Of a stretch of DNA of 64,000 bases, positions 23,945 to 35,762 are shown piece after piece. The stretch comes from Streptomyces sp. F001 (lineage in GTDB: Bacteria > Actinomycetota > Actinomycetes > Streptomycetales > Streptomycetaceae), in contig NZ_QZWF01000007.1 in NCBI RefSeq assembly GCF_004187715.1, forward strand, positions 297,206 to 361,205, given 5' to 3'. The notes beneath the pieces are model-generated. The model had not been told where the DNA came from and searched no databases. It saw only the letters and a list, made by a program, of their open reading frames with translations. The position numbers and the translations under genes were made by a program. Numbering within the stretch: position 1 is the first letter of the stretch; every line of letters starts with the position of its first letter.

Positions 23945-26304
23945 GCGTCACCCCTCCCGGCCGGTATCAGGCCCTCGGCGGGCGACGGCCCGCCGTCCCC
24001 GGCAGCCGCCCTGCGGCTCTCCCCGTCCGCCCGGTCACGCTCCCGGCCGGGTGACGGCTGCCAGGCGCGCAGCCGGAGGCTGTTGGTGACCACCAGGACC
24101 GAGCTGACCGACATGGCTGCGGCGGCCAGCATCGGGTTGAGCAGGCCCACCATGGCGAGCGGCACGGTGACGACGTTGTAGCCGAAGGCCCACAGGAGGT
24201 TGGTGTGGATGGTGGACAGGGTGCGCCGGGCGAGCCGTACCGCGTCCACGAGCGCCTCGATGTCACCGCGCACGAGCGTCACGTCGGCGGCGCCGATCGC
24301 CGCGTCCGTGCCGCCGCCCATGGCGATGCCGAGGTCCGCCCCGGCGAGCGCGGCCGCGTCGTTGACGCCGTCGCCGACGACCGCGACCCGGCGGCCGCTC
24401 TCGCGCAGCTCCCGTACGAGGTCGGCCTTGTCCTCCGGGGTGCAGCGGGCGTGCACCTCCTCGATACCGAGCGCGGCGGCGACGGCGCGGGCCGGGGCCT
24501 GACGGTCGCCGGTGGCGAGCACCGGCTCGACGCCGAGCCGGCGCAGCCGGTCCACCGTCCGGTAGCTGCCGGGCCGTACGACGTCACCGATCTCGATCAG
24601 CGCCTGGGTCTGCCCGTCCACGCGGACCAGGACGGGCGTGTGCGCGGCGGCCTCCGCGGCGGGGAGCGCGTCCGTCAGCGCCTCGGGCAGTTCGTCGTCC
24701 GGTGCGACGACCTCGACCAGCCGGCCCTCGACCCGGCCGCGTACGCCCCGCCCGGCCGTGGCGGTGAAGTCGGCCACCTCCGGCAGCCGGGCCCCGGGCA
24801 GGGTGCGGGTCGCGTACGCGACGATCGCCCGGCCCAGCGGATGCTCGGAGCCCTGCTCCACTGCCGCGGCCAGCCGCAGCACCTCGTCCCGGCCGGGGCC
24901 GTCCGGTACGGCCGTGACGCGGGCGACGGTCATGTGCCCGGAGGTGAGGGTGCCGGTCTTGTCGAGGACGACGGTGTCGATGTGTTCGAGGCCCTCCAGG
25001 GACTGCGGGCCCCTGACCAGGACGCCGAGTTGGGCGCCCCGGCCGGTGGCGGCCATCAGCGCGGTCGGGGTCGCCAGACCCAGCGCGCACGGGCAGGCCA
25101 CGACCAGGACGGCCACGCATGCGGTGATCGCCGCCTGCGGGTCGGCGCCGGCTCCGAGCCAGAAGCCGAGCACGGTCACGGCCAGCGCGAGCACCACCGG
25201 CACGAACACCCCGGCCACCGAGTCGGCCAGCCGCTGTGCCTTCGCCTTGCCGGCCTGGGCCTCGGTCACCAGCCGGGTGATCCGGGCGAGCTGGGTGTCG
25301 GCGCCGACGGCGGTGGCCCGCACCAGCAGCAGCCCGCCCGCGTTGACGGCCCCGCCGACCACGGCGGATCCGGGCGCGACCTCGACCGGCTCGCTCTCCC
25401 CGGTGACCAGTGACAGATCCACGGCGGAACTGCCCTTGGTCACCTCGCCGTCGGTGGCGACCCGCTCACCGGGCCGTACGACGAAGACCTGCCCGACCGT
25501 CAGCTCCTCGATGGGAACCAGGCGTTCGGATCCGTCGTCGCCGCGTACGGAGACCTCCTTGGCGGCGAGCTCCGCCAGCGATCGCAGGGCGGCCCCGGTG
25601 CCGTGCCGGGCCCGCGCCTCCAGGAAGCGTCCGGCCAGCACGAACAGCGGTACGGCGACCGCGGCTTCCAGGTAGACGTGGGCCATGCCGTCGTCCGAGG
25701 CGTCCGGCAGCAGACTGAACGCCATCCGCATCCCGGGATCGCCCGCGCCGCCGAGGAACAGCGCGTACGCCGACCAGGAGAAGGAGGCCACGACGCCGAG
25801 CGAGACCAGTGTGTCCATGGTCGCCGTCGAGTGCCGCAGCCCGCGCAGCGCCCGCAGATGGAACGGCCATGCGCTCCACACGGCGACCGGCGCGGCCAGC
25901 GCGAAGCACAGCCACTGCCAGTTGCGGAACTGCCAGGCGGGCACCATGGACAGCACCAGCACGGGCACCGCGAGCAGCGCGGTGATCAGCAGCCGGTCCC
26001 GCTCCTGCCGCATGGCATCGGCCTCGGAGTCGGACCCGGACTCGGCCTGTTCACGCCTGCGCTCCCGGGGCGGCGCGGGCAGTGCGGCCGTGTACCCGGC
26101 CTGTTCGACCGTCGTGACGAGTTCCTCGGGGCGGATGTCCGGCGGATGACTGACCCGGGCGCTGCCGGTGGCCAGGTTGACCGTCGCGGTCACGCCCTCC
26201 AGCTTGGCCAGCTTCTTCTCGACCCGCCGCACACAGGCCGCGCAGGTCATTCCGCCCACGGTCAGGTCCGTGGTGAGCAGCGGGGGTGCCGGTTCCGTGG
26301 CCAT
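23941..26304 (-). CDS. copA: Cu(I)-type P1B ATPase, CopA-like
   Basis: This 787-residue heavy-metal exporter has one N-terminal HMA domain with GGMTCAACVRR (CxxC) near residues 14-24. Eight membrane segments are expected, including the metal-selective ACPCALGLATP (CPC). The phosphorylation site is DKTGTLTSGH, the nucleotide domain has SEHPLG, and the hinge is GDGVNDAAALAGADLG. CPC plus CxxC indicates Cu(I)/Ag(I) export. ATG 26304 is chosen because it overlaps the stop of the small upstream gene (TGATG) and gives the usual family length; longer readings shadow that gene. Confidence 0.93.
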   Translation of the reverse strand: MATEPAPPLLTTDLTVGGMTCAACVRRVEKKLAKLEGVTATVNLATGSARVSHPPDIRPEELVTTVEQAGYTAALPAPPRERRREQAESGSDSEADAMRQERDRLLITALLAVPVLVLSMVPAWQFRNWQWLCFALAAPVAVWSAWPFHLRALRGLRHSTATMDTLVSLGVVASFSWSAYALFLGGAGDPGMRMAFSLLPDASDDGMAHVYLEAAVAVPLFVLAGRFLEARARHGTGAALRSLAELAAKEVSVRGDDGSERLVPIEELTVGQVFVVRPGERVATDGEVTKGSSAVDLSLVTGESEPVEVAPGSAVVGGAVNAGGLLLVRATAVGADTQLARITRLVTEAQAGKAKAQRLADSVAGVFVPVVLALAVTVLGFWLGAGADPQAAITACVAVLVVACPCALGLATPTALMAATGRGAQLGVLVRGPQSLEGLEHIDTVVLDKTGTLTSGHMTVARVTAVPDGPGRDEVLRLAAAVEQGSEHPLGRAIVAYATRTLPGARLPEVADFTATAGRGVRGRVEGRLVEVVAPDDELPEALTDALPAAEAAAHTPVLVRVDGQTQALIEIGDVVRPGSYRTVDRLRRLGVEPVLATGDRQAPARAVAAALGIEEVHARCTPEDKADLVRELRESGRRVAVVGDGVNDAAALAGADLGIAMGGGTDAAIGAADVTLVRGDIEALVDAVRLARRTLSTIHTNLLWAFGYNVVTVPLAMVGLLNPMLAAAAMSVSSVLVVTNSLRLRAWQPSPGRERDRADGESRRAAAGDGGPSPAEGLIPAGRGDA

Positions 26305-26555
26305 CAGTGGCCGCCCATTCCCGGCATCTCGTCGGTCTCCGGGTCCGTGCCCGTGCCCGGGTCGTCCTCGACGCCGTTGCTCGTGCCGGAGGGGCGCATG
26401 CCGGGCGCGACCGGTCCGGCTGCGGATCCGACGGCGTACGACACCGTGAAGACCAGGGTGAGGAGCAGGAGGAAACCGCACAGGGCGGGCGGTGGCGCCA
26501 GTCTTCGCAGCGCCTGGACGCCCGTTCCTGGGGAGGTTTGCTGTGCTTGTTCCAT
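26304..26555 (-). CDS. Small membrane protein with Met/His tail, copper-operon leader gene
   Basis: The 83-residue product begins MEQAQQTSPG. It has one transmembrane segment (about residues 24-46, ALCGFLLLLTLVFTVSYAVG) and an acidic external tail ending EMPGMGGH, whose Met and His residues could bind copper. AGGAGG lies 6 bp before ATG 26555; a GTG one codon earlier is possible. It is translationally coupled to copA (1-bp overlap). Similar short proteins occur beside copA in other actinomycetes, but I know no assigned function; a role as a copper-handling accessory is inference. Confidence 0.72.
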   Translation of the reverse strand: MEQAQQTSPGTGVQALRRLAPPPALCGFLLLLTLVFTVSYAVGSAAGPVAPGMRPSGTSNGVEDDPGTGTDPETDEMPGMGGH

Positions 26556-26570
26556 CACCGGCCTCCTGAC

Positions 26571-26585
26571 CTGTACCGGTTACAG
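26571..26585 (-). promoter_or_regulatory. Inverted repeat CTGTA-N5-TACAG, candidate copper-operon operator
   Basis: CTGTACCGGTTACAG is a 15-bp inverted repeat immediately upstream of the AGGAGG of the copper operon. That position suits a repressor. The sequence does not match a metal-regulator box I can name with confidence. Confidence 0.45.
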
Positions 26586-26775
26586 AGGTCGGGCCTGGTG
26601 AAGGGCGGGTTCCCGGACGGTTCTGTGGCGTGCGTCACACGCGAGTCCCGGGTGGTCACGGTCACATCCGGACGTAATACGGAGTCCGCCCGGGCTTCAA
26701 GGGTGAACGGGCGAGGACAAGGTCACAGCCCGGCCCTCTGCTGCTCAGGTGTCCACCTGGCCTACCATCCGAGCC

Positions 26776-28577
26776 ATGACGGTCCTGCCCGACGACGGGC
26801 TCACCCTGGCCGCCGAGTTCTCCGACGCGACCCGTGAACAGTGGCAACGCCTCGTGGCGGGCGTCCTGCTCAAGTCGGGCAAGGAAGTCGAAGGCGCTGC
26901 GGCCGAGGACGCCCTGTCCACCACGCTCGAGGACGGACTGCGCGTCCGCCCCCTGTACACCGGCCACGACACCGCGCCCGAGCCCGGCCTGCCCGGCTTC
27001 GCGCCCTTCGTCCGCGGCAGTCGCGCCGAGGGGAACACGGTCGGCGGCTGGGACGTACGGCAGCGGCACACGGCGCCCGACCCCGACGCGGTCCTCGCGG
27101 ACCTGGAGAACGGCGTCACGTCGCTGTGGCTGGCCGTCGGCGCGGGCGGCATCCCGGTGGCGTCGCTCGGCCGGGTCCTCGAGGGCGTGTATCTCGACCT
27201 GGCGCCCGTCGCCCTGGACGCCGGGGCCGAGGTCGAATCCGCCGCGCGGGAGTTGCTGCGGCTGTACGAGGAGCGGGGCGTCGGCAGGGATGCGGCGCGC
27301 GGCACTCTGGGCGCCGACCCGCTGGGGTTCGAGGCCCGGACCGGGCAGCCGTTCGACTTCGCGCCGGTGGCCGGACTTGCCCGGCGGTGCGCCGAGGAGT
27401 ATCCGGGGCTGCGGGCGCTGACCGTGGACGCGCTGCCGTACCACGAGGCCGGCGGCTCCGCCGCGCAGGAGCTGGGCGCGTCACTGGCGACCGGCGTCGC
27501 CTGTCTGCGGGAGCTGACCGGGGCGGGGCTGAGCATCGGACAGGCCTGCGCGCAGCTGGAGTTCCGGTACGCGGCCACCGCCGACCAGTTTCTGACGATC
27601 GCCAAACTGCGGGCGGCGCGCCGGCTGTGGGCACGGGTGGCCGAGGTCTGCGGAGCCCCGGGCGCGCAGGTCCAGCACGTCGTGACCTCGCCGGTGATGA
27701 TGACGCGCCGCGACCCGTGGGTGAACATGCTGCGCACCACCGTCGCCGCGCTGGCCGCCGGGGCGGGCGGCGCCGACGCCGTCACCGTGCTGCCCTTCGA
27801 CCACGCGCTCGGTCTGCCGGACGCGTTCGCGCGGCGCATCGCCCGCAACACCTCCACGATCCTCATCGAGGAGTCGCACCTGTCCCGGGTGATCGACCCG
27901 GCGGGCGGCTCCTGGTACGTGGAACGGCTCACCGACGAACTCGCCCACGCGGGCTGGGAGTTCTTCCAGGGCATCGAGCGCAGCGGCGGGCTCGCGGCCG
28001 CCCTGCGCTCGGGTCGTCTCCGGCAGGACCTGGCCAGCACCTGGGAGGCGCGCACCGGCAAGCTCGCCAAGCGACGCGAACCCATCACCGGGGTCAGCGA
28101 GTTCCCGCACCTCGCCGAGCGGCCGGTGGAGCGTACGCCCGCTCCCCCCGCCCCCTCCGGCGGGCTGCCGCGTGTGCGGCGCGACGAGGCGTACGAGGCA
28201 CTGCGCGCCCGCTCCGACGCCCACCTGGCGGCGACCGGCAGCCGGCCGCGGATCCACCTCGCCGCCCTGGGCCCCGCCGCCGCCCACACCGCACGCCTCA
28301 CCTTCGCCTCCAACCTGTTCCAGGCCGGCGGCATCGAGCCGGTCACCGAGGGCACGTTCGAGGACAGCGGCGCCACCGAGGCCTGCCTGTGCTCCAGCGA
28401 CGCGCTGTACGAGGAGCAGGCCGCGCAGGCCGCCGAGGACCTGCGGAAGGCGGGCGCCCGCCATGTGTTCCTGGCCGGGCGTCCCGGTCGGTACAGCGGT
28501 GTGGACGACTACGTCTTCGCCGGCTGCGACGCCGTTGCCGTGCTCTCCGCCACCCTCGACCGCATGGGAGTGTCCTG

Positions 28578-28578
<1 letters not shown>
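26776..28578 (+). CDS. mutA: Methylmalonyl-CoA mutase, small (non-B12-binding) subunit
   Basis: This 600-residue subunit of the heterodimeric methylmalonyl-CoA mutase interconverts (R)-methylmalonyl-CoA and succinyl-CoA. It keeps the TIM-barrel substrate fold (ATADQFLTIAKLRAARRLWARV in parts: TADQFLTIAKLRAARRL; FDHALGLPDAFARRIARNT). The C-terminal Rossmann domain lacks the DxHxxG cobalamin ligand motif, as expected for the structural subunit. I use ATG 26776; a GTG at 26749 is in frame but neither has a strong ribosome binding site. The gene stop overlaps the mutB start (TGATG). Confidence 0.92.
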
Positions 28579-30751
<2,173 letters not shown>

Positions 30752-30755
<4 letters not shown>

Positions 30756-31753
30756 TCGATCTCGACGCGTATGTGAAGGGCGTGCTCGACGGGAAGCGGG
30801 CGATGGTGGCCCGGGCCATCACCCTCGTCGAGTCCACCCGTCCCCAGCACCGGGCGCTGGCGCAGGAGTTGCTGACCGAGCTGCTGCCGCACAGCGGGAA
30901 GGCGCGGCGGATCGGGGTCAGCGGGGTGCCCGGCGTGGGCAAGTCGACGTTCATCGACGCGTTCGGCACGCTGCTCACCTCGCTCGGCCACCGGGTCGCC
31001 GTGCTCGCCGTCGACCCGTCGTCGACCCGTACGGGCGGCTCGATCCTGGGCGACAAGACGCGGATGGAGCGCCTGGCGGTCGACCCGGCGGCGTTCATCC
31101 GGCCCTCCCCCACCGCCGGCACGCTCGGCGGCGTCGCCAAGGCCACCCGTGAGTCGATCGTGGTGATGGAGGCCGCGGGCTACGACGTGGTGCTGGTGGA
31201 GACGGTCGGCGTCGGCCAGTCGGAGACCGCGGTGGCCGACATGGTCGACTCCTTCCTGCTGCTGACCCTGGCCCGCACCGGCGACCAGCTGCAGGGCATC
31301 AAGAAGGGCGTCCTGGAGCTGGCGGACGTGATCGCCGTGAACAAGGCGGACGGCCCGCACGAGCGCGACGCCCGCGCCGCGGCACGGGAGTTGTCGGGCG
31401 CCCTGCGTCTCATGCACGGCAAGGACGCCGCCTGGACCCCGCCCGTCCTGCACTGCAGCGCCCGTGAGTCGACCGGCCTGGACACCGTGTGGGAGCGCCT
31501 GGAGCAGCACCGCACCCTCCTGGACTCCACCGGCCGGCTCGCCGCCAAGCGCCGCGACCAGCAGGTCGACTGGACCTGGAGCATGGTCCGCGACGAACTG
31601 CTGGGCCGCCTGCACGCGGACCCGGCGGTACGGGCCCTCGCACCGGAACTCGAACAGCGGGTCAGGGACGGGCAGTTGACGGCCACGCTCGCGGCGGAAC
31701 GGCTGCTCGACGCCTTCGGGGGAGCCGGCGACGGCGCGTCCCGCGGGGCGTGA
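30752..31753 (+). CDS. meaB: MeaB/ArgK-type G-protein chaperone of methylmalonyl-CoA mutase
   Basis: This 333-residue P-loop GTPase protects and reloads methylmalonyl-CoA mutase with adenosylcobalamin. Visible motifs are Walker A GVPGVGKST (residues 57-65), VLAVDPSSTRTGGSILGDKTRM (in parts: VDPSSTRTGGSILGD), ETVGVGQSE and the base-recognition motif NKAD. It starts at GTG 30752, overlapping the mutB stop by 4 bp, so mutA-mutB-meaB form one translationally coupled operon. Confidence 0.94.
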
Positions 31754-31826
31754 GCGGGCGTCCGCCGCCCGCACGCCTCCCGGGGTGCGCTTGTCTCCAC
31801 CCCTGACCGAGCACTACTGTCACCAC

Positions 31827-31985
31827 GCCTTGGTGCACGGGAAATCCGGTGAAACGCCGGTGCGGCCCTCGCCACTGTGATCGGGAAGTCCGGCTCCGGC
31901 CCTTACGGGCAGCCACTGGGTCCTTGTGACCCGGGAAGGCGGAGCACGGGCGGTGGTACCCGTCAGCCAGGAGACCGGCCAAGGC
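31827..31985 (+). ncRNA. Cobalamin (adenosylcobalamin) riboswitch
   Basis: Stem P1 pairs GCCTTGG (31827-31833) with CCAAGGC (31979-31985). Conserved core elements appear in order: CCGGTGAAA, GCCACTGTGA, CGGGAAGTC, GCCACTGGG, GGGAAGGCG and the terminal B12 box GTCAGCCAGGAGACCGGCC. It lies 42 bp before the cbiM start, whose ribosome binding site (GGAGAGGG) it can presumably control. Binding of cobalamin is expected to shut off cobalt uptake. Confidence 0.95.
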
Positions 31986-32027
31986 ACGTCAACCATCCAC
32001 GAGGTGCTGGAGAGGGTCTGCTGAGCC

Positions 32028-32717
32028 ATGCACATAGCCGAGGGTTTTCTGCCTCCTGCGCACGCGGTCGCCTGGGGCGCCGCGTCCGCGCCGTTCGTCG
32101 TCCACGGAGTCCGGTCACTCACCCGTGAGGTCAGGGAGCACCCCGAGAGCACCCTGCTCCTCGGCGCCTCCGGAGCCTTCACCTTCGTCCTGTCGGCCCT
32201 GAAACTGCCCTCGGTGACTGGGAGTTGCTCCCATCCCACCGGCACCGGGCTGGGCGCGATCCTGTTCCGGCCGCCGGTCATGGCGGTGCTGGGCACCATC
32301 ACCCTGCTCTTCCAGGCGCTGCTGCTCGCGCACGGGGGCCTGACCACGCTGGGCGCCAACGTCTTCTCCATGGCGATCGTCGGTCCGTGGGCCGGGTACG
32401 GGGTGTACCGGCTGCTGCGCCGGTACGACGTGCCGCTGATGGTCGCCGTCTTCTGCGGCGCGTTCGTCGCCGACCTGTCCACATACTGCGTCACCAGCGT
32501 GCAGCTGGCGCTCGCCTTTCCCGACCCGGGCAGCGGATTCCTGGGCGCGCTCGGCAAGTTCGGCGCCATCTTCGCCGTCACCCAGATCCCGCTCGCGGTG
32601 AGCGAGGGGCTGCTCACGGTGCTGGTGATGCGTCTGCTGGTGCAGTCCAGCAAGGGTGAGCTGACCCGGCTCGGGGTGCTCCTGGCCGGCAACAAGTCCG
32701 AGGCGGTGGCCCGATGA
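32028..32717 (+). CDS. cbiM: Cobalt ECF transporter S component CbiM
   Basis: This 229-residue membrane protein binds Co(II) in the CbiMNQO importer. It starts exactly MHIAEGFLPP, the mature N-terminus whose His2 is a metal ligand. The second metal-site segment SCSHPTGTGLGA is present near residue 67. Six or seven helices follow. It is the first gene behind the cobalamin riboswitch, and its end overlaps cbiN by 4 bp. Confidence 0.95.
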   Translation: MHIAEGFLPPAHAVAWGAASAPFVVHGVRSLTREVREHPESTLLLGASGAFTFVLSALKLPSVTGSCSHPTGTGLGAILFRPPVMAVLGTITLLFQALLLAHGGLTTLGANVFSMAIVGPWAGYGVYRLLRRYDVPLMVAVFCGAFVADLSTYCVTSVQLALAFPDPGSGFLGALGKFGAIFAVTQIPLAVSEGLLTVLVMRLLVQSSKGELTRLGVLLAGNKSEAVAR

Positions 32718-33067
32718 GCCGGAACGCGAAGATCAACTCCCTGCTGCTGCTCCTCGTGGCCGCCCTCGCGGTGCTGCCGCTGGCCCTCGGTCTCGGCGAC
32801 GACGAGGAGGAACCGTTCACGGGCGCCGACGCCCAGGCGGAGACGGCGATCACCGAGCTCGAACCGGACTACGAGCCCTGGTTCACGCCCCTGTACGAGC
32901 CGCCGTCCGGCGAGATCGAGTCGGCGTTGTTCTCGCTGCAGGCGGCCATCGGCGCGGGCGTGCTCGCCTACTACTTCGGCCTGCGGCGCGGACGGCGGCA
33001 GGGTGAGCAGCGGGCCCTGAGGGACGCCGAGCCGGAGGCCGGCAGGACACCGGCCGAAGGGGCCTGA
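32714..33067 (+). CDS. cbiN: Cobalt transporter auxiliary protein CbiN
   Basis: This 117-residue protein has two transmembrane segments (about residues 8-28 and 73-92) flanking an acidic extracytoplasmic loop with the family-typical LEPDYEPWF. The C-terminal tail is charged. CbiN inserts metal into CbiM. The ATG overlaps the cbiM stop (ATGA). Confidence 0.92.
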   Translation: MSRNAKINSLLLLLVAALAVLPLALGLGDDEEEPFTGADAQAETAITELEPDYEPWFTPLYEPPSGEIESALFSLQAAIGAGVLAYYFGLRRGRRQGEQRALRDAEPEAGRTPAEGA

Positions 33068-33072
33068 GCGGC

Positions 33073-33822
33073 GTGCTGCCGATCGACGCGGCGGCGCACA
33101 GCAGTCGCTGGCGCCGCCGCCACCCCGTGGACAAGGCCGTGCTCGGGCTGGGTCTCACCGTGCTCGCGATCTCGCTGCCGCCCTGGCCGGGCGCCGCCCT
33201 GGTCCTGGTGACGGCGCTCGTGGCGCTGCTCGGTCCGGCGGGCGTGCCCCGGCGTCGCCTGTGGCGGGCGTACCGGGTGCCGCTGGGGTTCTGCGTGACC
33301 GGAGCGGCCACCCTGCTCGTGCAGGTCGGCGGGCCGGGCGGGTTCGTGTCCCTGGCCGACGAGGGCCCGGTGCGCGCCGGGGAACTGCTGCTGCGCACCT
33401 CGGCCGCCTCGCTCGGCGTGCTGCTGTTCGCGTTCACCACCCCGATGTCCGATCTGCTGCCGCGGCTGGTGCAGGCCGGGGTGCCGGCGCCGGTCGTCGA
33501 CGTGGCGCTGGTGACGTACCGCATGAGCTTCCTGCTGCTCGACTCCGTGCGCCGGATCCGGGACGCGCAGGCCGCCCGGCTCGGCCACACCACGCGGGCC
33601 GCGACCTGGCGTTCCCTGGCCGGGCTCGGCGCGACCGCCTTCGTGCGGGCCTTCGACCGGGCGGCGCGGCTGCAGACCGGGCTCGCCGGACGCGGCTACG
33701 ACGGCACCCTGCGTGTCCTGGTGCCCGAGGCCCGGGTCTCCGTCCGCTTCACGGCCGCGAGCACCGCACTGCTCGCGGCGCTGGCCGCCCTCACCTTCGT
33801 ACTGGAAAGGCCGCTGTCATGA
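33073..33822 (+). CDS. cbiQ: Cobalt ECF transporter T component CbiQ
   Basis: This 249-residue membrane protein couples the ATPase to CbiM. It starts GTG 33073, 5 bp after cbiN, as LPIDAAAHSSRWRRRHPVDK. The cytoplasmic coupling helices carry the expected Arg-rich pattern (MSFLLLDSVRRIRDAQAARLG in parts: DSVRRIRDAQAARLG; FDRAARLQTGLAGRGYDG). Its end overlaps cbiO by 4 bp. Confidence 0.92.
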   Translation: MLPIDAAAHSSRWRRRHPVDKAVLGLGLTVLAISLPPWPGAALVLVTALVALLGPAGVPRRRLWRAYRVPLGFCVTGAATLLVQVGGPGGFVSLADEGPVRAGELLLRTSAASLGVLLFAFTTPMSDLLPRLVQAGVPAPVVDVALVTYRMSFLLLDSVRRIRDAQAARLGHTTRAATWRSLAGLGATAFVRAFDRAARLQTGLAGRGYDGTLRVLVPEARVSVRFTAASTALLAALAALTFVLERPLS

Positions 33823-34658
33823 GCGAGCCCGCGCTCGTCGCCCTGCGGGGCGCGTCCTTCGCCTACGACGAGGGCCCCGTCGTGCTCGACGGCCTCGACT
33901 TCGCGGTGCCCGAGGGGCGGGCGCTGGCCCTGCTCGGGCGTAACGGCAGCGGCAAGACCACGCTGATGCGGCTGCTCAGCGGCGGACTGCGGCCGCACAC
34001 CGGGAAGTTGACGGTTCAGGACCGGCCGGTGTCGTACGACCGGAAGGGCCTGACCCGGTTGCGGACCACCGTCCAGCTGGTGGTGCAGGACCCGGACGAC
34101 CAGCTGTTCGCCGCGTCTGTCGCGCAGGACGTGTCCTTCGGGCCGCTGAACCTGGGGCTGCCCGACGCGGAGGTGCGCTCCCGCGTCGCCGAGGCGCTCG
34201 ACGCCCTGGACATCGCCGGCCTGGCCGACCGGCCCACGCACCTCCTCTCCTACGGGCAGCGCAAACGGACCGCGATCGCCGGTGCCGTCGCCATGCGCCC
34301 GCGGGTGCTGATCCTCGACGAGCCGACCGCCGGGCTCGACCCGGACGGCCAGGAACGGCTGCTCGCCACCCTCGACGCCCTCCGTGCGCGCGGCACGACC
34401 GTGGTGATGGCGACCCATGACGTGGATCTCGCGCTGCGCTGGGCCGACGACGCGGCCCTGCTCACCCCGTCCGGCGTCCGCACGGGGCCCGCGCCCACGA
34501 CGCTGGCCCGCACGGACCTCCTCCGGCAGGCCGGGCTGCGGCTGCCGTGGGGCGTCGCGGCGGCGGAACTGCTGCGGGCGCAGGGGCTGTTGGACGAGAA
34601 CGTCGCCGGTCCGCGGACGGCGGAGGAACTGGCCGCCGTGACGGCGACCGCCTTGTGA
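33819..34658 (+). CDS. cbiO: Cobalt ECF transporter ATPase CbiO
   Basis: This 279-residue ATPase has Walker A GRNGSGKTTL near residue 42, the Q-loop VVQDPDDQLFAASVAQDVSFG (in parts), the signature LSYGQRKRTAIA (SYGQ variant common in ECF ATPases) and Walker B ILDEPTAGLDPDG. It closes the cbiMNQO operon. ATG 33819 has GGAAAGG upstream and overlaps the cbiQ stop. Confidence 0.94.
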   Translation: MSEPALVALRGASFAYDEGPVVLDGLDFAVPEGRALALLGRNGSGKTTLMRLLSGGLRPHTGKLTVQDRPVSYDRKGLTRLRTTVQLVVQDPDDQLFAASVAQDVSFGPLNLGLPDAEVRSRVAEALDALDIAGLADRPTHLLSYGQRKRTAIAGAVAMRPRVLILDEPTAGLDPDGQERLLATLDALRARGTTVVMATHDVDLALRWADDAALLTPSGVRTGPAPTTLARTDLLRQAGLRLPWGVAAAELLRAQGLLDENVAGPRTAEELAAVTATAL

Positions 34659-34763
34659 TGCATGCCATACCGCGCACGGCAGTTTTTTACCCGGCTCGAT
34701 GATTGCCGGGCGCCTGAGATCCGTATCCCTTTGCGTCCGGAGCCGTTCGCACCAGGAGGCAGA

Positions 34764-35762
34764 ATGCGCCTAACGCGCAGCATGGTCGGAACCGTCTTCG
34801 TCGGTGGCGCGCTGACCCTGACCGCCGCCGCCCTCGCCTACCCCGCCATGCTGGGGGTCGAGAACACGTCGAGCGCCCAGGACCGCGTCATCGCCAACAC
34901 CCCGTACGGGCCACTCACCGAGGCCGACCGCGACTTCGTCGTCAAGGTGCGGGCGGCCGGGCTGTGGGAGTACCCGCTCGGGATGATGGCGATGGAGCGC
35001 GGCACCACGCCGGAGATGAAGGAGGCCGGCGAGCACCTGGTCGCCGGGCACGCCCGGCTCGACGAGACCTGCCGCAAGATCGCTCCCGAGCTCGGCATCA
35101 CGCTGCCCAACGTGGCCTCCCCGCAGCAGGAGCAGTTCGTGGCGACGGTGGACGCGGAGCGCGGCAAGCAGTTCGACACCACCGCGGCGAACATCATGCG
35201 CATCACGCACGGGCAGATCTTCCCGGTCATCGCCAAGATCCGCGCCAGTACCAAGAACACCATGATCCGGGCACTGGCCGACCAGGCGAACGACACGGTG
35301 CTCGACCACATCACGGTTCTCGAGAAGACCGAGACGGTCAACTTCGACCAGGTGAACCTTGCGCAGACCAGCCCGCCGAAGATGCCCAAGGAGCAGCTCA
35401 CCCCGCCCCCGCCACAGCCCGCGCCCCGTCGTCGCCCTCACCGAACCCCCCGGCCTGGACGTGAACACCAGCTCCCCGACACCCACGCCCACGGCCGGCT
35501 CGACGGCCCGCTGACGGGGCGTCCGCTCAGGCCGAGCGCTTGCGGGACGTGGTCTTCTTCGCGGCGGTCTTCTTCGTCGTGCTTTTCGCGGAGCTCTTCG
35601 TGGACGCCGTCTTCTTTCCCGTCTGCGTCGACCTGGCGGTCGGCTTCTTCGCCGTGGACTTCCTGCCCGCGGGCTCCTTGGGCGCGCTGCGGCTCGTCCT
35701 GCGCCGGGGGAGCTCGCGGACCTCGGCCGGCTGTTCGCCGCGGGACTCCTTCGCCGCCCTGA
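34764..35762 (+). CDS. DUF4142 exported protein, 3' end apparently frameshifted
   Basis: It starts at ATG 34764 behind AGGAGG. A signal sequence (about residues 1-32) is followed by a DUF4142 (ferritin-like helical) domain with EADRDFVVKVRAAGLWE, GEHLVAGHARLDETC and NDTVLDHITVL. As sequenced, the frame runs to 35762 and overlaps 236 bp of the Ku gene antisense, with a shadow-like Arg/Ser tail after residue about 215. The +1 frame near 35400-35430 instead gives a tail ending DVNTSSPTPTPTAGSTAR and a stop at 35512-35514. That end fits the gap before Ku, so a one-base indel is likely. Family function is unknown. Confidence 0.75.
   Translation: MRLTRSMVGTVFVGGALTLTAAALAYPAMLGVENTSSAQDRVIANTPYGPLTEADRDFVVKVRAAGLWEYPLGMMAMERGTTPEMKEAGEHLVAGHARLDETCRKIAPELGITLPNVASPQQEQFVATVDAERGKQFDTTAANIMRITHGQIFPVIAKIRASTKNTMIRALADQANDTVLDHITVLEKTETVNFDQVNLAQTSPPKMPKEQLTPPPPQPAPRRRPHRTPRPGREHQLPDTHAHGRLDGPLTGRPLRPSACGTWSSSRRSSSSCFSRSSSWTPSSFPSASTWRSASSPWTSCPRAPWARCGSSCAGGARGPRPAVRRGTPSPP

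Noticed and set aside
26841..28577. Upstream extension of mutB as a 1304-residue protein
   Set aside because: The extra part is an out-of-frame reading of mutA; mutB starts at the overlapping ATG 28578.
34690..34710. Terminator after cbiO from CCCGGC-N9-GCCGGG
   Set aside because: The stem is only 6 bp and the T-run lies on the wrong side for plus-strand termination.
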